DNA of 64,000 bases from Janthinobacterium sp. SUN073 (GCF_030397665.1 NZ_JAPUBT010000013.1:1-64000); one strand, 5' to 3'. Numbered from the stretch's first letter, positions 21,315 to 32,072 are shown. The notes: generated by a model not told the origin, from the letters alone. Program-made: numbers and translations.

Positions 21315-21346
21315 TGTTGTAAATCATAAATGAGTAAGGAACGAGC

Positions 21347-22015
21347 ATGAACGGATCGAACAACGGTGACAGCTCCCAGCTGATTTTGGCGCTGTCAAAA
21401 GGCCGCATTTTTGAGGACACCATGCCGCTGCTGGAAGCGGCCGGCATCAAGGTGCTGGAAAACCCGGAGACCTCGCGCAAGCTGATTTTGGCCACCAACG
21501 ATCCGAACGTGCGCGTCATCATCGTGCGCGCCAGCGACGTGCCGACCTACGTGCAGTACGGCGCGGCCGATTTCGGCGTGGCGGGCAAGGATGTGCTGCT
21601 GGAACACGGCGGCGAAGGCCTGTACCAGCCGATCGACCTGAATATCGCTTCTTGCCGCATGTCGGTGGCGGTGCAGGCCGGCTTCGACTATGAAAAGGCC
21701 GTGCACCAGGGCGCGCGCTTGCGCGTGGCCACCAAGTTCGTGCACACGGCGCGCGAGCATTTCGCCGCCAAGGGCGTGCACGTCGACCTGATCAAGCTGT
21801 ATGGCTCGATGGAACTGGCGCCTTTGGTGGGCCTGTCCGACGCCATCGTCGACCTGGTCAGCACGGGTAGCACGCTGCGCGCGAACAACCTCGTCGAGGT
21901 CGAGCACATCATGGAAATTTCGTCGCGCCTGGTGGTCAACCAGGCAGCGCTCAAGCTCAAGCGCGAGCGCTTGCAGCCGATTATCGAGGCGTTTGAACGC
22001 GCTTCGCAAGCCTAG
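21347..22015 (+). CDS. hisG: ATP phosphoribosyltransferase, short form
   Basis: 222 residues. First step of histidine synthesis: condensation of ATP and PRPP. The family blocks are [38 protein letters not shown] and the PRPP-binding loop [18 protein letters not shown]. The C-terminal regulatory domain of long HisG is absent, so it is HisG-S and needs the HisZ partner, which is not in this window. It is the first gene of the his operon. Confidence 0.95.
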   Translation: MNGSNNGDSSQLILALSKGRIFEDTMPLLEAAGIKVLENPETSRKLILATNDPNVRVIIVRASDVPTYVQYGAADFGVAGKDVLLEHGGEGLYQPIDLNIASCRMSVAVQAGFDYEKAVHQGARLRVATKFVHTAREHFAAKGVHVDLIKLYGSMELAPLVGLSDAIVDLVSTGSTLRANNLVEVEHIMEISSRLVVNQAALKLKRERLQPIIEAFERASQA

Positions 22016-22041
22016 ACACTCTCAGTAGCAGAAAGCCGATT

Positions 22042-23367
22042 ATGCCGATACAGATACGCAAGCTCGATTCAAGCCAGGATGGTTTCCAACAATCGCTCGA
22101 TACGCTGCTGGCGTTCGAGGCGGGCACCGATGCGGCGATTGAAACGTCGGTGGCAAAAATCCTGGCCGACGTGAAAACGCGCGGCGATGCCGCCGTCCTG
22201 GAATACACCAACCGTTTCGACCGCATCCCGCATGGCGGTGCGGCGGAAATGGCGGCCTTTGATATTTCGCAAGCCGAATTGCAGGCGGCCCTGAACGGCT
22301 TGCCGTCGGCGCAGCGCGAAGCGCTGCAGATCGCCGCGCAGCGCATCCGCGCCTTCCACGAACGCCAGCGTGAGGAATTGCGTGGTTTCAGCTATACCGA
22401 GCCCGATGGCACGGTGCTGGGCCAGAAGATCACGCCGCTGGATCGCGTCGGCATCTACGTCCCGGGCGGCAAGGCAGCATATCCGTCGTCCGTGCTGATG
22501 AACGCCATTCCCGCGCATGTGGCGGGCGTGGGCGAAATCATCATGGTGGTACCGACGCCCGATGGCGTGAAAAACCAGATGGTGCTGGCCGCCGCCGCGA
22601 TCGCCGGCGTGACGCGCGTGATCACGATCGGCGGCGCGCAAGCGGTCGGCGCGCTGGCCTACGGCACGCAGACGATCGCCGCCGTGGATAAAATCGTCGG
22701 CCCCGGCAACGCCTACGTGGCCGCCGCCAAGCGCCGCGTGTTCGGCATCGTCGGCATCGACATGATCGCGGGGCCTTCCGAAATCCTCGTGCTGTGCGAT
22801 GGCACGACGGACCCGGACTGGGTCGCGATGGACCTGTTTTCGCAGGCCGAGCACGACGAGCTGGCGCAAGCGATCCTGCTGTGCCCCGACGCGGACTACA
22901 TCGCGCAGGTCGAGGAGAGCATCGCCAGGCTGCTGCCGACGATGCCGCGCCAGGCCACCATCAGCACCTCGCTGGCAGACCGCGGCGCCTTGATCAAGGT
23001 GCGCAGCATGGCAGAGGCGTGTGAAATCGCCAACAGCATCGCCGCGGAACACCTGGAAATCTCGGCGGAAAACCCGCAGCAGTGGGCCGAGCAGATCCGC
23101 CACGCGGGCGCCATGTTCCTGGGCCGCTTTTCGTCCGAATCGCTGGGCGACTATTGCTGCGGTCCCAATCACGTGCTGCCGACCTCGCGCACGGCGCGCT
23201 TTTCGTCGCCGCTGGGCGTGTACGACTTCCAGAAGCGCTCGTCCATCATTCACGTCAGTGAAGCGGGTGCACAAACCCTGGGCCGTGTCGCCGCCACGCT
23301 GGCGTATGGCGAAGGCTTGCAAGCGCACGCGCGCAGCGCCGAGCTGCGTCTGAAGCCGCAGCCATGA
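22042..23367 (+). CDS. hisD: histidinol dehydrogenase
   Basis: 441 residues. It oxidises histidinol to histidine in two NAD-dependent steps, using zinc. Blocks include [58 protein letters not shown] (zinc and catalytic residues), [19 protein letters not shown] and the late ARSAELRL. The stop overlaps the start of the downstream methyltransferase by 4 bp. Confidence 0.97.
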   Translation: MPIQIRKLDSSQDGFQQSLDTLLAFEAGTDAAIETSVAKILADVKTRGDAAVLEYTNRFDRIPHGGAAEMAAFDISQAELQAALNGLPSAQREALQIAAQRIRAFHERQREELRGFSYTEPDGTVLGQKITPLDRVGIYVPGGKAAYPSSVLMNAIPAHVAGVGEIIMVVPTPDGVKNQMVLAAAAIAGVTRVITIGGAQAVGALAYGTQTIAAVDKIVGPGNAYVAAAKRRVFGIVGIDMIAGPSEILVLCDGTTDPDWVAMDLFSQAEHDELAQAILLCPDADYIAQVEESIARLLPTMPRQATISTSLADRGALIKVRSMAEACEIANSIAAEHLEISAENPQQWAEQIRHAGAMFLGRFSSESLGDYCCGPNHVLPTSRTARFSSPLGVYDFQKRSSIIHVSEAGAQTLGRVAATLAYGEGLQAHARSAELRLKPQP

Positions 23368-24299
23368 CGCAGGTGGCGGAGCGGCCGGACTGGGTCAACC
23401 GGGTCTATTGCGAAGATGCGCTGGCGGGGCTGGCGCGCATTCCCGATGGTTCCGTGGACCTGATCCTGACGGATCCGCCGTATAACCTGGGCAAGGATTA
23501 CGGCAACGCCTCGGACCAGCAGTCGGTGGCCGACTACCTGCGCTGGACGGAGGCGTGGATCGATGCGGCGCTGCCCAAGCTGAAAGCCAACGGCAGCCTG
23601 TATATCTTTCTCACCTGGCGCTATTCGCCGGAGATCTTCGTCATGCTGAAACAGCGCATGGCGATGATGAATGAAATCATCTGGGACCGCCGCGTGCCGT
23701 CCATGGGCGGCAGCGTGCGCAGCTTTTCATCGGTGCACGACACCATCGGCTTCTTCGTCAAGCGCAAGGATTACTACTTCGACCTTGACGCGGTGCGCAT
23801 CGCCTACGACGCGGCCACCAAGAAAGCCCGTTCGCGCTCGATCTTCATCGGCGCCAAATGGCTGGAAGTGGGCTACAACCCGAAAGACTTGTGGAGCGTC
23901 TCGCGCCTGCACAAGGAACACCCGGAACGGGCCGACCACCCGACGCAAAAGCCGCTGGAAATCATCGAGCGCATGCTCAAGGCTTCGTGCCCGCCCGGCG
24001 GCGTGGTGCTCGACCTGTTCATGGGCAGCGGCACCACGGCGCTGGCGGCCAAGCGTTGCGGGCGCGATTTCGTCGGCTTTGAACTGAACCCCGATTATTG
24101 CGCCATCATCGAACAGCGGCTGGCGGCACTGGCGCAGGAGCTGGCCGCACCGGCCGCTCCCGCACCGAAGGCCGCCAAGGCGGCGAAGAAGCCGGCGGCC
24201 GCTAAAAAACCGGCTGCCGTGAAAAAGCCGCCCGCCGTGAAAAAAGCGCCGGCCCGCAAGGCGCGCAGCGCCGCCGTGCCGGAAGACGTCGTCATTTAG
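23364..24299 (+). CDS. beta-class DNA (adenine-N6) methyltransferase with basic tail
   Basis: 311 residues. The catalytic motif [15 protein letters not shown] (DPPY at 37-40) comes before the AdoMet-binding motif [14 protein letters not shown] (about 214-226). This order is typical of beta-class N6-adenine enzymes such as CcrM and Hinf[15 protein letters not shown] is motif X. The last 50 or so residues are an Ala/Lys/Pro repeat ([14 protein letters not shown]), resembling a histone H1-like DNA-binding tail. No restriction endonuclease is adjacent, so it is an orphan. Its ATG overlaps the hisD stop and hisC follows after 33 bp, so it is embedded in the his operon. The recognition sequence cannot be read from the protein. 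Confidence 0.9.
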   Translation: MTQVAERPDWVNRVYCEDALAGLARIPDGSVDLILTDPPYNLGKDYGNASDQQSVADYLRWTEAWIDAALPKLKANGSLYIFLTWRYSPEIFVMLKQRMAMMNEIIWDRRVPSMGGSVRSFSSVHDTIGFFVKRKDYYFDLDAVRIAYDAATKKARSRSIFIGAKWLEVGYNPKDLWSVSRLHKEHPERADHPTQKPLEIIERMLKASCPPGGVVLDLFMGSGTTALAAKRCGRDFVGFELNPDYCAIIEQRLAALAQELAAPAAPAPKAAKAAKKPAAAKKPAAVKKPPAVKKAPARKARSAAVPEDVVI

Positions 24300-24332
24300 T
24301 CTCCCTTTAATTCCATCAGGAGTGTTTGCAGC

Positions 24333-25427
24333 ATGTCTTTCCTCGATCAGTTAATCAGCAACACCGTGCGCTCCGATGTGCACGCCGTCAACAGCTACCA
24401 GGTAGCCGATGCCAGCGGTTACATCAAGCTCGATGCGATGGAAAACCCGTATCCGCTGCCGCCGCAGCTGCGCGAGGAACTGGGCGCGCGCCTGGCCGGC
24501 GTGGCGCTGAACCGTTATCCGCCATCGTACGCCAGCCTGCAGGCGGCCATCTGCGCCAGACTCGGCGTGCCAGCCGGCTACGACGTCATGCTGGGCAACG
24601 GCTCCGATGAACTGATTTCCATCCTGGCCATGGCCTGCGCCCGCCAGGAGCCGGACCAGCGCGCCGTGCTGCTGGCGCCCGTGCCGGCCTTCGTCATGTA
24701 TGCGCGGTCGGCGCAGTTTGCCGGCATGGATTTCGTCGGCGTGCCCCTGCAGGCCGACTTCAGCCTGGACATGCCGGCCATGCTGGCGGCGATTGAACAG
24801 CACCGTCCGGCGCTGGTCTTCCTCGCGTATCCGAACAACCCGACGGGCAACCTGTTTGCCAGCGCCGACATCGAACGCATCCTCGCCGCCCTCGGTGACA
24901 CCGGCATCGCCGTCGTCGACGAAGCCTACGAGCCGTTCGCGCAGCGCAGCTTCATGGGCCGCCTGCCCGAATTCGAGAACCTGGTGGTGATGCGCACCGT
25001 GTCGAAACTGGGCCTGGCCGGCATCCGCCTCGGCTACATGTCGGCCGCGCCGGCCCTGCTGGCGCAATTCGAGAAAGTGCGCCCGCCGTACAATGTGAAT
25101 GTATTGACGCAGGCGGCGGCCGAATTCGCGCTCGAACACCTCGACGTGCTCAATGCCCAGGCGGATCTGCTCAACAGCGCGCGCGACGACCTGGCGCTGC
25201 GCCTGGCGGAACTGCCGGGCGTGACCGTGTTTCCCTCGAAGGCAAATTTTCTTCTGATTCGTGTGGCTGATTCCGACGATGTTTGTGCAAAACTGCTTGC
25301 CCGCAGGGTTTTAATAAAAAATATGAGTAAAATGCATGCTGCGCTGGCCAATTGCCTGCGCATCAGCGTCAGTACCCCGGAAGAGAATTCCCTTTTTTAC
25401 GATGCCTTCAAGGCATCCCTCGTTTAG
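24333..25427 (+). CDS. hisC: histidinol-phosphate aminotransferase
   Basis: 364 residues, a PLP-dependent fold type I enzyme. [47 protein letters not shown] and the PLP-lysine motif [14 protein letters not shown] are present. It transfers the amino group from glutamate to imidazole acetol phosphate. It resumes the his operon after the methyltransferase gene. GGAG occurs 14 bp upstream of the ATG. Confidence 0.95.
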   Translation: MSFLDQLISNTVRSDVHAVNSYQVADASGYIKLDAMENPYPLPPQLREELGARLAGVALNRYPPSYASLQAAICARLGVPAGYDVMLGNGSDELISILAMACARQEPDQRAVLLAPVPAFVMYARSAQFAGMDFVGVPLQADFSLDMPAMLAAIEQHRPALVFLAYPNNPTGNLFASADIERILAALGDTGIAVVDEAYEPFAQRSFMGRLPEFENLVVMRTVSKLGLAGIRLGYMSAAPALLAQFEKVRPPYNVNVLTQAAAEFALEHLDVLNAQADLLNSARDDLALRLAELPGVTVFPSKANFLLIRVADSDDVCAKLLARRVLIKNMSKMHAALANCLRISVSTPEENSLFYDAFKASLV

Positions 25428-25446
25428 CCTATCGCCAGAGCCTCCC

Positions 25447-26037
25447 ATGAACCGCACCGCAGAAATCACGCGCAACACCAATGAGACGCAAGTTCGCGTC
25501 GCCCTCAACCTGGACGGCACGGGCCAGCAAAAGCTCAACACCGGCGTGCCCTTCCTCGACCATATGCTGGACCAGATCGCCCGCCACGGCTTGATCGACC
25601 TGGATATCGAAGCGACGGGCGACGTGCATATCGACAACCACCATACGGTGGAAGACGTGGGCATCACCCTGGGCATGGCCGTGGCCAAGGCCATCGGCGA
25701 CAAGAAGGGCATCCGCCGCTACGGCCATGCGTATGTGCCGCTGGACGAGGCGCTGTCGCGCGTGGTGCTCGATTTCTCGGGCCGCCCGGGCATCGAATAC
25801 CACATCCCATTTACACGCGCCATGATCGCCGGCTTCGACGTCGACCTGACCCTGGAATTTTTCCGCGGCTTCGTCAACCATGCGGGCGTGACCTTGCATA
25901 TCGACAACCTGCGCGGCACGAATGCCCACCATCAGTGCGAAACCGTGTTCAAGGCCTTTGGCCGCGCGCTGCGCATGGCTGCCGAGCTCGACGAGCGCGC
26001 GGCCGGCATCATTCCATCGACCAAGGGCAGCCTGTAA
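25447..26037 (+). CDS. hisB: imidazoleglycerol-phosphate dehydratase
   Basis: 196 residues, the monofunctional dehydratase without the N-terminal phosphatase found in E. coli HisB. The manganese-binding motifs are [11 protein letters not shown] and [20 protein letters not shown]. The ATG at 25447 begins [14 protein letters not shown], as in homologues; the frame is open upstream inside hisC, but that part is not the gene. The histidinol phosphatase must be encoded elsewhere. Confidence 0.95.
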   Translation: MNRTAEITRNTNETQVRVALNLDGTGQQKLNTGVPFLDHMLDQIARHGLIDLDIEATGDVHIDNHHTVEDVGITLGMAVAKAIGDKKGIRRYGHAYVPLDEALSRVVLDFSGRPGIEYHIPFTRAMIAGFDVDLTLEFFRGFVNHAGVTLHIDNLRGTNAHHQCETVFKAFGRALRMAAELDERAAGIIPSTKGSL

Positions 26038-26075
26038 GCGCAGCTCTCGCTATACTGTAGATTCCGGGATCAAAC

Positions 26076-26714
26076 ATGAATAAAATTGTGGTGGTGGATT
26101 ACGGCATGGGCAATTTGCGCTCGGTGGCGCAGGCGCTGCGTGCCGTGGCGCCGGAAGCCGATGTGCGCATTTCCGGCCTCGCTGCCGACATCGACAGCGC
26201 CGACCGCATTGTCTTGCCGGGCCAGGGCGCCATGCCCGACTGCATGCGCAGCCTGCGCGAATCGGGCGTATTGGAGGCGCTGCTGCGCGCCGCCGACAGC
26301 AAGCCCGTACTGGGCGTGTGCATCGGCGAGCAAATGCTGTTCGACGGCAGCGAAGAGGGCGATGCGGCCGGTCTGGGCTTGTTGCCAGGCAAAGTCGTGC
26401 GCTTCCAGCTCGACGGCCAGGTGCAGGAAGACGGCTCGCGCTTCAAGGTGCCACAAATGGGCTGGAACCAAGTGCGGCAAACGGCGTCCCATGCGATGTG
26501 GGATGACATTGCCGACAACGCGTATTTCTACTTTGTGCACAGCTATTTTGCTCAACCTCAAGAAGCGGCGCACACGGTGGGCGAGACTGTCTATGGCGCG
26601 CCGTTCGCTTGCGCCGTCGCGCGTGATAATATTTTCGCGACACAGTTTCATCCTGAAAAAAGTGCTGCCGCTGGCTTGCAGCTGTACAAGAACTTTGTTC
26701 ACTGGCAACCTTGA
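26076..26714 (+). CDS. hisH: imidazole glycerol phosphate synthase, glutaminase subunit
   Basis: 212 residues, a class I glutamine amidotransferase. The nucleophile is the Cys in [19 protein letters not shown], the oxyanion strand is near [12 protein letters not shown], and the His/Glu of the triad lie in [19 protein letters not shown]. It makes ammonia for HisF. Confidence 0.95.
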   Translation: MNKIVVVDYGMGNLRSVAQALRAVAPEADVRISGLAADIDSADRIVLPGQGAMPDCMRSLRESGVLEALLRAADSKPVLGVCIGEQMLFDGSEEGDAAGLGLLPGKVVRFQLDGQVQEDGSRFKVPQMGWNQVRQTASHAMWDDIADNAYFYFVHSYFAQPQEAAHTVGETVYGAPFACAVARDNIFATQFHPEKSAAAGLQLYKNFVHWQP

Positions 26715-26777
26715 TGTGACCTACGTGACCTTTTCAGCTTTTTTTCGCTTCTTCACTCACTTTAAACCACACTGACC

Positions 26778-27551
26778 ATGCTGCTAATTCCCGCCATCGA
26801 CCTGAAAGACGGTCACTGCGTACGCCTGAAACAAGGCGATATGGAACTTGCCACCGTATTTTCCGAAGACCCTGCCGAGATGGCCCGCCATTGGCTGATG
26901 CAAGGCGCGCGCCGGCTGCACCTGGTCGACCTGAACGGCGCCTTTGCCGGCAAGCCGAAGAACGAAGGCGCCGTCAAAGCCATCCTGAAGGCGGTGCAGG
27001 ATTTCGCACTGGAAAACGACATCGAGGAAATTCCCGTGCAGCTGGGCGGCGGCATCCGTGACCTCGATACCATCGAGCGCTATCTCGACGCCGGCATCAC
27101 CTATGTCATCATCGGCACGGCGGCCGTGAAAAGCCCCGGCTTCCTGCACGACGCCTGCGGCGCCTTCCCGGGCCACATCATCGTCGGCCTCGATGCCAAA
27201 GATGGCAAAGTAGCAACAGATGGCTGGAGCAAGATGTCGGGCCACGAAGTGATCGACCTGGCAAAAAAATTCGAAGCCTACGGCGTCGAATCGATCATCT
27301 ACACGGACATCGGCCGCGACGGCATGATGGGCGGCATCAATATCGACGCCACCGTCAAGCTGGCGCAAGCCGTCAAGATCCCCGTCATCGCCTCGGGCGG
27401 CCTGCACAATATCGGCGACGTGGAAGCGCTGTGCGCGGTCCAGGCCGAAGGTATCGAAGGCGTGATCTGCGGCCGTTCCATCTATGAAGGCACGATCGAC
27501 CTGGCGCAGGCGCAGGAACGCGCCGACGAACTGACCGACGCCGCCGTTTAA
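26778..27551 (+). CDS. hisA: ProFAR isomerase
   Basis: 257 residues, a TIM barrel. The first catalytic Asp is in [20 protein letters not shown] and the second in [15 protein letters not shown]. The phosphate-binding motifs are [13 protein letters not shown] and [16 protein letters not shown]. It performs an Amadori rearrangement in histidine synthesis. Confidence 0.95.
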   Translation: MLLIPAIDLKDGHCVRLKQGDMELATVFSEDPAEMARHWLMQGARRLHLVDLNGAFAGKPKNEGAVKAILKAVQDFALENDIEEIPVQLGGGIRDLDTIERYLDAGITYVIIGTAAVKSPGFLHDACGAFPGHIIVGLDAKDGKVATDGWSKMSGHEVIDLAKKFEAYGVESIIYTDIGRDGMMGGINIDATVKLAQAVKIPVIASGGLHNIGDVEALCAVQAEGIEGVICGRSIYEGTIDLAQAQERADELTDAAV

Positions 27552-27611
27552 GCCTGCCCGGTCGGGGTGTGCACGTGCATGCCCTGGCCTGGCGACAATC
27601 TGGAACCCATC

Positions 27612-28373
27612 ATGCTTGCAAAACGTATCATCCCCTGCCTCGACGTGACCAATGGCCGCGTTGTCAAAGGCGTCAATTTCACGGAATTGCGCGACGCCGG
27701 CGATCCGGTGGAAATTGCCCGCCGCTATGATGAGCAGGGCGCCGACGAAATCACTTTCCTCGACATTACCGCCTCGAGCGACAACCGTGGCCTGATCTTC
27801 GACATTATCGAAGCCGTCGCGTCACAAGTGTTCATTCCGCTGACCGTGGGCGGTGGCGTGCGCGTGGTGGAAGACGTGCGCCGGCTGCTCAACGCGGGCG
27901 CCGACAAGGTCAGCATCAACACCTCGGCCGTGACGAATCCGCAACTGGTGTTTGAGGCGTCGCAAAAGCACGGCTCGCAATGCATCGTCGTCGCCATCGA
28001 CGCCAAGCAAGTGTCGCCCGGCAAGTGGGAAGTGTTTACCCATGGCGGGCGCACTGCCACGGGCCTGGACGCGTTCGAATGGGCGCGTAAAATGGAAAGC
28101 CTGGGCGCCGGAGAGATCTTGCTCACCAGCATGGACCGCGACGGCACCAAGGTCGGCTTCGACTTGGGCCTGACGCGCGGCGTGTCCGATGCCGTCAGCA
28201 TTCCCGTCATCGCCTCGGGCGGCGTGGGCGGCTTGCAGGATCTGGTCGATGGCATCAAGGTGGGCCGCGCGGACGCCGTGCTGGCCGCCAGCATCTTCCA
28301 CTATGGCCAGCACACGGTGCAGGAAGCCAAGCGTTTCATGGCGCAGCAGGGCATTCCCATGCGCCTGGCGTAA
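27612..28373 (+). CDS. hisF: imidazole glycerol phosphate synthase, cyclase subunit
   Basis: 253 residues, a TIM barrel. It begins [20 protein letters not shown], carrying the catalytic Asp, and has [37 protein letters not shown] and [16 protein letters not shown]. It uses ammonia from HisH to form the imidazole ring. The frame is open 45 bp upstream, but homologues start at the chosen ATG. Confidence 0.95.
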   Translation: MLAKRIIPCLDVTNGRVVKGVNFTELRDAGDPVEIARRYDEQGADEITFLDITASSDNRGLIFDIIEAVASQVFIPLTVGGGVRVVEDVRRLLNAGADKVSINTSAVTNPQLVFEASQKHGSQCIVVAIDAKQVSPGKWEVFTHGGRTATGLDAFEWARKMESLGAGEILLTSMDRDGTKVGFDLGLTRGVSDAVSIPVIASGGVGGLQDLVDGIKVGRADAVLAASIFHYGQHTVQEAKRFMAQQGIPMRLA

Positions 28374-28407
28374 ATATCAGCAGTAAATATAGGCAGGATA
28401 GAAGAAC

Positions 28408-28845
28408 ATGCAAAACGGAACCATCGTAGCAAGCAATGCCAAGTGGCTGAAAAAGGTCAAATGGGACGAGCACGGCCTGGTGCCCGTGATCGCGCAGGAA
28501 GCGGGCAGCAATGACGTGCTGATGTTCGCCTGGATGAACCGCGACGCGCTGGCGCGCACGGTGGAACTGGGCGAAGCCGTATACTGGAGCCGTTCGCGCA
28601 AGAAACTGTGGCACAAGGGCGAAGAGTCCGGCCACACGCAAAAGGTGCTGGAAATCCGCCTCGATTGCGACGAAGACGTGGTCTTGCTGAAAATCGAGCA
28701 AGCCGGCGGCATCGCCTGCCATACGGGCCGCCATTCGTGCTTCTTCCAGAAATTCGAAGGCGACGAGAAAACGGGCGAATGGCAAATCACCGACCCCGTC
28801 CTGAAAGACCCTGAGACGATTTATGCGGAAAGCAAGAGCAAATGA
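28408..28845 (+). CDS. hisI: phosphoribosyl-AMP cyclohydrolase
   Basis: 145 residues, the stand-alone PRA-CH enzyme; E. coli has a fused His[42 protein letters not shown], the metal-binding [11 protein letters not shown] and [11 protein letters not shown] are the family signatures. The stop overlaps hisE by 4 bp. Confidence 0.95.
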   Translation: MQNGTIVASNAKWLKKVKWDEHGLVPVIAQEAGSNDVLMFAWMNRDALARTVELGEAVYWSRSRKKLWHKGEESGHTQKVLEIRLDCDEDVVLLKIEQAGGIACHTGRHSCFFQKFEGDEKTGEWQITDPVLKDPETIYAESKSK

Positions 28846-29213
28846 GTGAAACCCTGAAGCGCCTGGCCGCCGTGATCGAATCGCGCAAGCTGGCCAACGG
28901 CGGCGACCCCGCCACCTCCTATGTCGCGCGCCTGTTTGCCAAGGGCGACGATGCGATTTTGAAAAAAATCGGCGAAGAAGCGACGGAAACGGTGATGGCC
29001 GCCAAGGATGCGCGCCGCGACAACGACCCGTCGAAGGTCCTGTACGAATGCGCCGACCTGTGGTTTCACAGCCTGGTGATGCTGGCGCAGTTCGACCTGA
29101 CGCCGCAGCAGGTGCTCGACGAGCTGGCGCGCCGCGAAGGCCTGTCCGGCCTGGAAGAGAAAGCGGCACGCAAGGATGAATTGCGCGACGCCGGCGAAAC
29201 AGACAAACACTGA
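28842..29213 (+). CDS. hisE: phosphoribosyl-ATP pyrophosphohydrolase
   Basis: 123 residues of the MazG-like all-alpha PRA-PH fold. [34 protein letters not shown] and the later [13 protein letters not shown] hold the acidic metal ligands. It is the last recognised his gene; the HIT gene follows 15 bp later. Confidence 0.93.
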   Translation: MSETLKRLAAVIESRKLANGGDPATSYVARLFAKGDDAILKKIGEEATETVMAAKDARRDNDPSKVLYECADLWFHSLVMLAQFDLTPQQVLDELARREGLSGLEEKAARKDELRDAGETDKH

Positions 29214-29228
29214 CCTACTGGAGCGTGC

Positions 29229-29600
29229 GTGGATAACTGTATTTTCTGCAAGATTGCTGCAAAACAAATTCCTTCGTCCATCGTGTATGAAGACGAGGAC
29301 TTGCTGGCCTTCAAGGACATCAACCCGGCCGCCCCCGTGCATTTGCTGTTGATCCCGAAGCGCCACGTGGCCAGCCTGTCCGACTGCGACGATAGCCATA
29401 CGGAAATACTCGGCAAGCTGCTGCGCCTGGCGCCGAAGCTCGCTGCCGAGTTCGGCTGCGCCGTCACGTATGAGGCCGATGGTACGCCCGCCGGCGGCTT
29501 CAAGACCATGATCAACAGCGGCCCGAACGGCGGGCAAGAGGTGTATCACCTGCACATGCATGTGTACGGCGGCCCCCGCCCCTGGCGCGGTCAACACTGA
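29229..29600 (+). CDS. HIT-family hydrolase (HinT-like)
   Basis: 123 residues, GTG start. It begins [22 protein letters not shown] and ends with the histidine triad [13 protein letters not shown]. HinT-type proteins hydrolyse purine nucleoside phosphoramidates and acyl-adenylates. It regularly sits between the his and tat genes in Burkholderiales, probably in the same transcript. Confidence 0.93.
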   Translation: MDNCIFCKIAAKQIPSSIVYEDEDLLAFKDINPAAPVHLLLIPKRHVASLSDCDDSHTEILGKLLRLAPKLAAEFGCAVTYEADGTPAGGFKTMINSGPNGGQEVYHLHMHVYGGPRPWRGQH

Positions 29601-29680
29601 TCTCGCTGCGCGCCGGGTTCACGTGTATACTACCGGCATTGGTCGACGCTATTCGGGCACCGCCCCGCAAGGAGAATGTG

Positions 29681-29917
29681 ATGGGTTCATTGAGTATTTG
29701 GCACTGGGTGATCGTTCTGGTCATTGTGATGCTGGTCTTCGGCACCAAGAAACTGGGCAATATCGGCGGTGATATCGGCAAGGCCGTCAAAGGCTTCAAG
29801 GATGGCGTCAAGGGCGACGATGACGCCCCGGCAGCCAATACCCCTCCTGCTGCGCCATCGCAAGTGGCCGACAAAAGCACCATCGACGTCGAGACGAAAG
29901 AGAAAAGCAAGTTCTGA
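29681..29917 (+). CDS. tatA: Sec-independent translocase subunit TatA
   Basis: 78 residues. The ATG at 29681 is preceded by AAGGAG. A short N-terminal membrane helix ([15 protein letters not shown]) ends in the FG hinge, followed by the amphipathic helix [18 protein letters not shown] and a polar tail. TatA multimers form the pore for folded proteins with twin-arginine signals. Confidence 0.95.
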   Translation: MGSLSIWHWVIVLVIVMLVFGTKKLGNIGGDIGKAVKGFKDGVKGDDDAPAANTPPAAPSQVADKSTIDVETKEKSKF

Positions 29918-29965
29918 TAGCGTGGCGGGGCGCTTGCCTCGTCCGGTAACAGGCCTTGTCCGCTT

Positions 29966-30499
29966 ATGATCGATCTCGGTCTCTCTAAAATCGCCATCAT
30001 CGGCGTGGTTGCGTTGATAGTCATCGGCCCTGAAAAGCTGCCGAGAGTGGCACGCATGGCCGGTACCCTGTATGGCCGCGCGCAACGCTACCTGAACCAG
30101 GTGAAATCCGAAGTCTCGCGCGAAATTGAAATGGAAGAGCTGAAAAACCTGCAGAAGGAAGTGCAGGAGGCAGCCCATTCCGTCAAGCAAAGCGTGGAGA
30201 AATCCATGCATGGCGTGGAAAACTCGATCTCCGGCAACCTGGCTGAGGTGGAAAACGCCTGGCGCGGCGATTCCAGCTCGTATGAGGGGCATCACGATGC
30301 CCATGAAGCCATGCTGCGCGCCACCAATGAAGATCTGGCCCGCAAGGCGCGTGAATTCCGCCGCAAGAAGCTGGTGCGCAATTCCGCCATCCCTGGCTGG
30401 TACAAGCAGCGCCATGGCGGCAAGCAGCACGTGCAGTCGGCGGCCGCCCGCGTGGCGCGCTTCCGTCCGCGCGCCAGTTCCTCCTCCTTTTACTCATGA
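29966..30499 (+). CDS. tatB: Sec-independent translocase subunit TatB
   Basis: 177 residues. The N-terminal helix with the GPEKLPRVARMAGTLYGRAQ hinge region is diagnostic. A long amphipathic and charged helix follows, with a basic, Arg/Ser-rich tail. TatB with TatC forms the twin-arginine receptor. The stop overlaps tatC by 4 bp. Confidence 0.94.
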   Translation: MIDLGLSKIAIIGVVALIVIGPEKLPRVARMAGTLYGRAQRYLNQVKSEVSREIEMEELKNLQKEVQEAAHSVKQSVEKSMHGVENSISGNLAEVENAWRGDSSSYEGHHDAHEAMLRATNEDLARKAREFRRKKLVRNSAIPGWYKQRHGGKQHVQSAAARVARFRPRASSSSFYS

Positions 30500-31251
30500 G
30501 TAGCAAATCCCCGGTGGAAGAAACCTTTATCTCGCATCTGGTCGAGCTGCGCAACCGCCTGGTCAAGGCCTCGATCGGTATCGCCGTCGTCTGCGCCGTG
30601 CTGTTCTATTGGCCCGGCCCCTCGCAAATCTACGATTTTATTGCCGCGCCGATGATCGCCTCGCTGCCGGCCGGCTCGAAAATGATCGCCACCGGCGTCA
30701 TCTCGCCGTTCCTGGTGCCGATGAAAGTGACGTTGGTGATCGCCTTCATCGTCGCCTTGCCCTGGGTGCTGTACCAGATGTGGGCCTTCATCGCGCCTGG
30801 CCTGTACACGCATGAAAAGCGCCTGATCGCGCCGCTGGTCATCTCGTCGTCGCTGCTGTTCATGGCCGGCGTGGCCTTCTGCTATTTCTTTGTGTTTGGC
30901 CGCGTGTTTCACTTCATCAGCGACTTTTCGCCATCGTCGATCGCGGTGACACCCGATATTGAAAACTACCTCGATTTCGTCATGTCGATGTGCCTGGCAT
31001 TTGGCGCGACGTTCGAAGTGCCTGTGGTGGTGGTGATCCTCGTGCGCATGGGCTTGGTTACTATCGCGAAACTCAAGGAAGTGCGTCCCTACATCATCGT
31101 CGGCGCCTTCGTGATTGCCGCCATCGTCACGCCGCCGGACGTGGTCAGCCAGTTCTCGCTGGCCATCCCCATGTGCCTGTTGTTCGAGCTGGGCCTGCTG
31201 GTGGCGCCCATCTTCGTCAAGGCCACCCAGGCGCCGGAAGAAGCGTCCTAG
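30496..31251 (+). CDS. tatC: Sec-independent translocase subunit TatC
   Basis: 251 residues with six transmembrane helices. The N-terminal ETFISHLVELRNRLVKA and the conserved FAPGLY-like loop (MWAFIAPGLYTHEKRL) are clear, with FGATFEVPVVVVIL and VIAAIVTPPDVVSQ further on. It is the signal-peptide receptor of the Tat system and the last gene of this long plus-strand block. Confidence 0.96.
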   Translation: MSSKSPVEETFISHLVELRNRLVKASIGIAVVCAVLFYWPGPSQIYDFIAAPMIASLPAGSKMIATGVISPFLVPMKVTLVIAFIVALPWVLYQMWAFIAPGLYTHEKRLIAPLVISSSLLFMAGVAFCYFFVFGRVFHFISDFSPSSIAVTPDIENYLDFVMSMCLAFGATFEVPVVVVILVRMGLVTIAKLKEVRPYIIVGAFVIAAIVTPPDVVSQFSLAIPMCLLFELGLLVAPIFVKATQAPEEAS

Positions 31252-31275
31252 ACGCGCTTCAATACTCGCCAGCAA

Positions 31276-31309
31276 AAGCCGCTGACCTCCCCGGGAGCAG
31301 CGGCTTTTT
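31276..31309 (+). terminator. rho-independent terminator after tatC
   Basis: GCCGCTG (31278-31284) pairs with CAGCGGC (31298-31304), followed by TTTTTA. It lies between two converging genes and could serve both, since A-rich sequence precedes the left arm. Confidence 0.75.
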
Positions 31310-31333
31310 ATCGCCGGATGGGCAGGTGAGTGC

Positions 31334-31900
31334 TTACTGCAGCATCAATTTGCTGAGAATGCCCAAGTTGAGCAGGATCAAGGTACTCATCATCCAGTAC
31401 ACGTGTTTCATGTCCGCGCCCTGGCGCAAGTCCAGGCGTTCCAGGCGGGCGTCGAATTTTTGCTCGGAAGTAGCGAATCTGGCATCGAACTTCTGCTCGG
31501 AGTTATCGAATCTGGCATCGAACTTCTGTTCAAGTGCATCTATTCTGCGATCGAACTTCTGTTCCAGTACATCTATTCTGCTATCGAGTTTCAGTTCCAC
31601 TGCATCTATTCTGCCGTCGAGTTTCAGTTCCAGTGTATCTATTTTGCTGTCGAGTTTCAGTTCCAGCGCATCTATTTTCACATCAAGGGCCCCCACCCTG
31701 GTGTCGACTCTTTGTGCCACCAGCTTGATTTCTCCCAGCAGATTGCGTTCCAGCGCCGCCAGTTCGCCATGCACGACGACTGCCGACCCCAGCACATCAC
31801 CCAAGGCTGCCGCATGGGCTTCCGCTTGCTGCACGGGTACGCCGGCCGAGGCGAGGCGTTTGGCGTAATCGAGGGTGTCGAACTGGATGGGCATATGCAT
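31334..31900 (-). CDS. coiled-coil membrane protein of 11-residue repeats (DUF1640-like)
   Basis: 188 residues. The N-terminal 60 residues are helical. Seven consecutive 11-residue units follow, of the type (A/T/V)LELKLDSRID or ALEQKFDARFD, a hendecad pattern that predicts a long coiled coil. The C-terminal segment MMSTLILLNLGILSKLML is hydrophobic and should anchor it in a membrane. The architecture (coiled coil plus C-terminal anchor) resembles the DUF1640/CCDC90 group, but the match is by pattern only. The ATG at 31900 has AGGAG 8 bp upstream. It converges with tatC. Confidence 0.75.
   Translation of the reverse strand: MHMPIQFDTLDYAKRLASAGVPVQQAEAHAAALGDVLGSAVVVHGELAALERNLLGEIKLVAQRVDTRVGALDVKIDALELKLDSKIDTLELKLDGRIDAVELKLDSRIDVLEQKFDRRIDALEQKFDARFDNSEQKFDARFATSEQKFDARLERLDLRQGADMKHVYWMMSTLILLNLGILSKLMLQ
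31452..31682 (-). repeat. seven tandem 33-bp repeats inside the coiled-coil gene
   Basis: Exactly 7 x 33 bp (231 bp). On the plus strand each unit begins TCGA(A/G)(T/C)TT. The units fall into two groups: the four nearest 31452 encode EQKFD and the other three encode ELKLD. Within a group the DNA is nearly identical, which suggests recent duplication or gene conversion. Not a CRISPR array: no spacers, and in frame throughout. Confidence 0.9.
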
Positions 31901-32072
31901 GGACGCTCCTGAGATCCAGCCTAGCAGAAAAATCGGCAATTGCCAGTGAGGAGTGCGGTGGCGCCTGCCTTCCCGTCAGCTTAATGGGCAGGGACGCTGG
32001 CGGTTTGCGACGGCGCAAACGGATGCAAAAAGGGCGCCGCAGCGCCCTTTGCAAGCTGACGGCGAGCGCCGC

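Noticed and set aside
31452..31682. CRISPR-like tandem array
   Set aside because: Units abut with no spacers, are exactly 33 bp, and encode an in-frame coiled coil.
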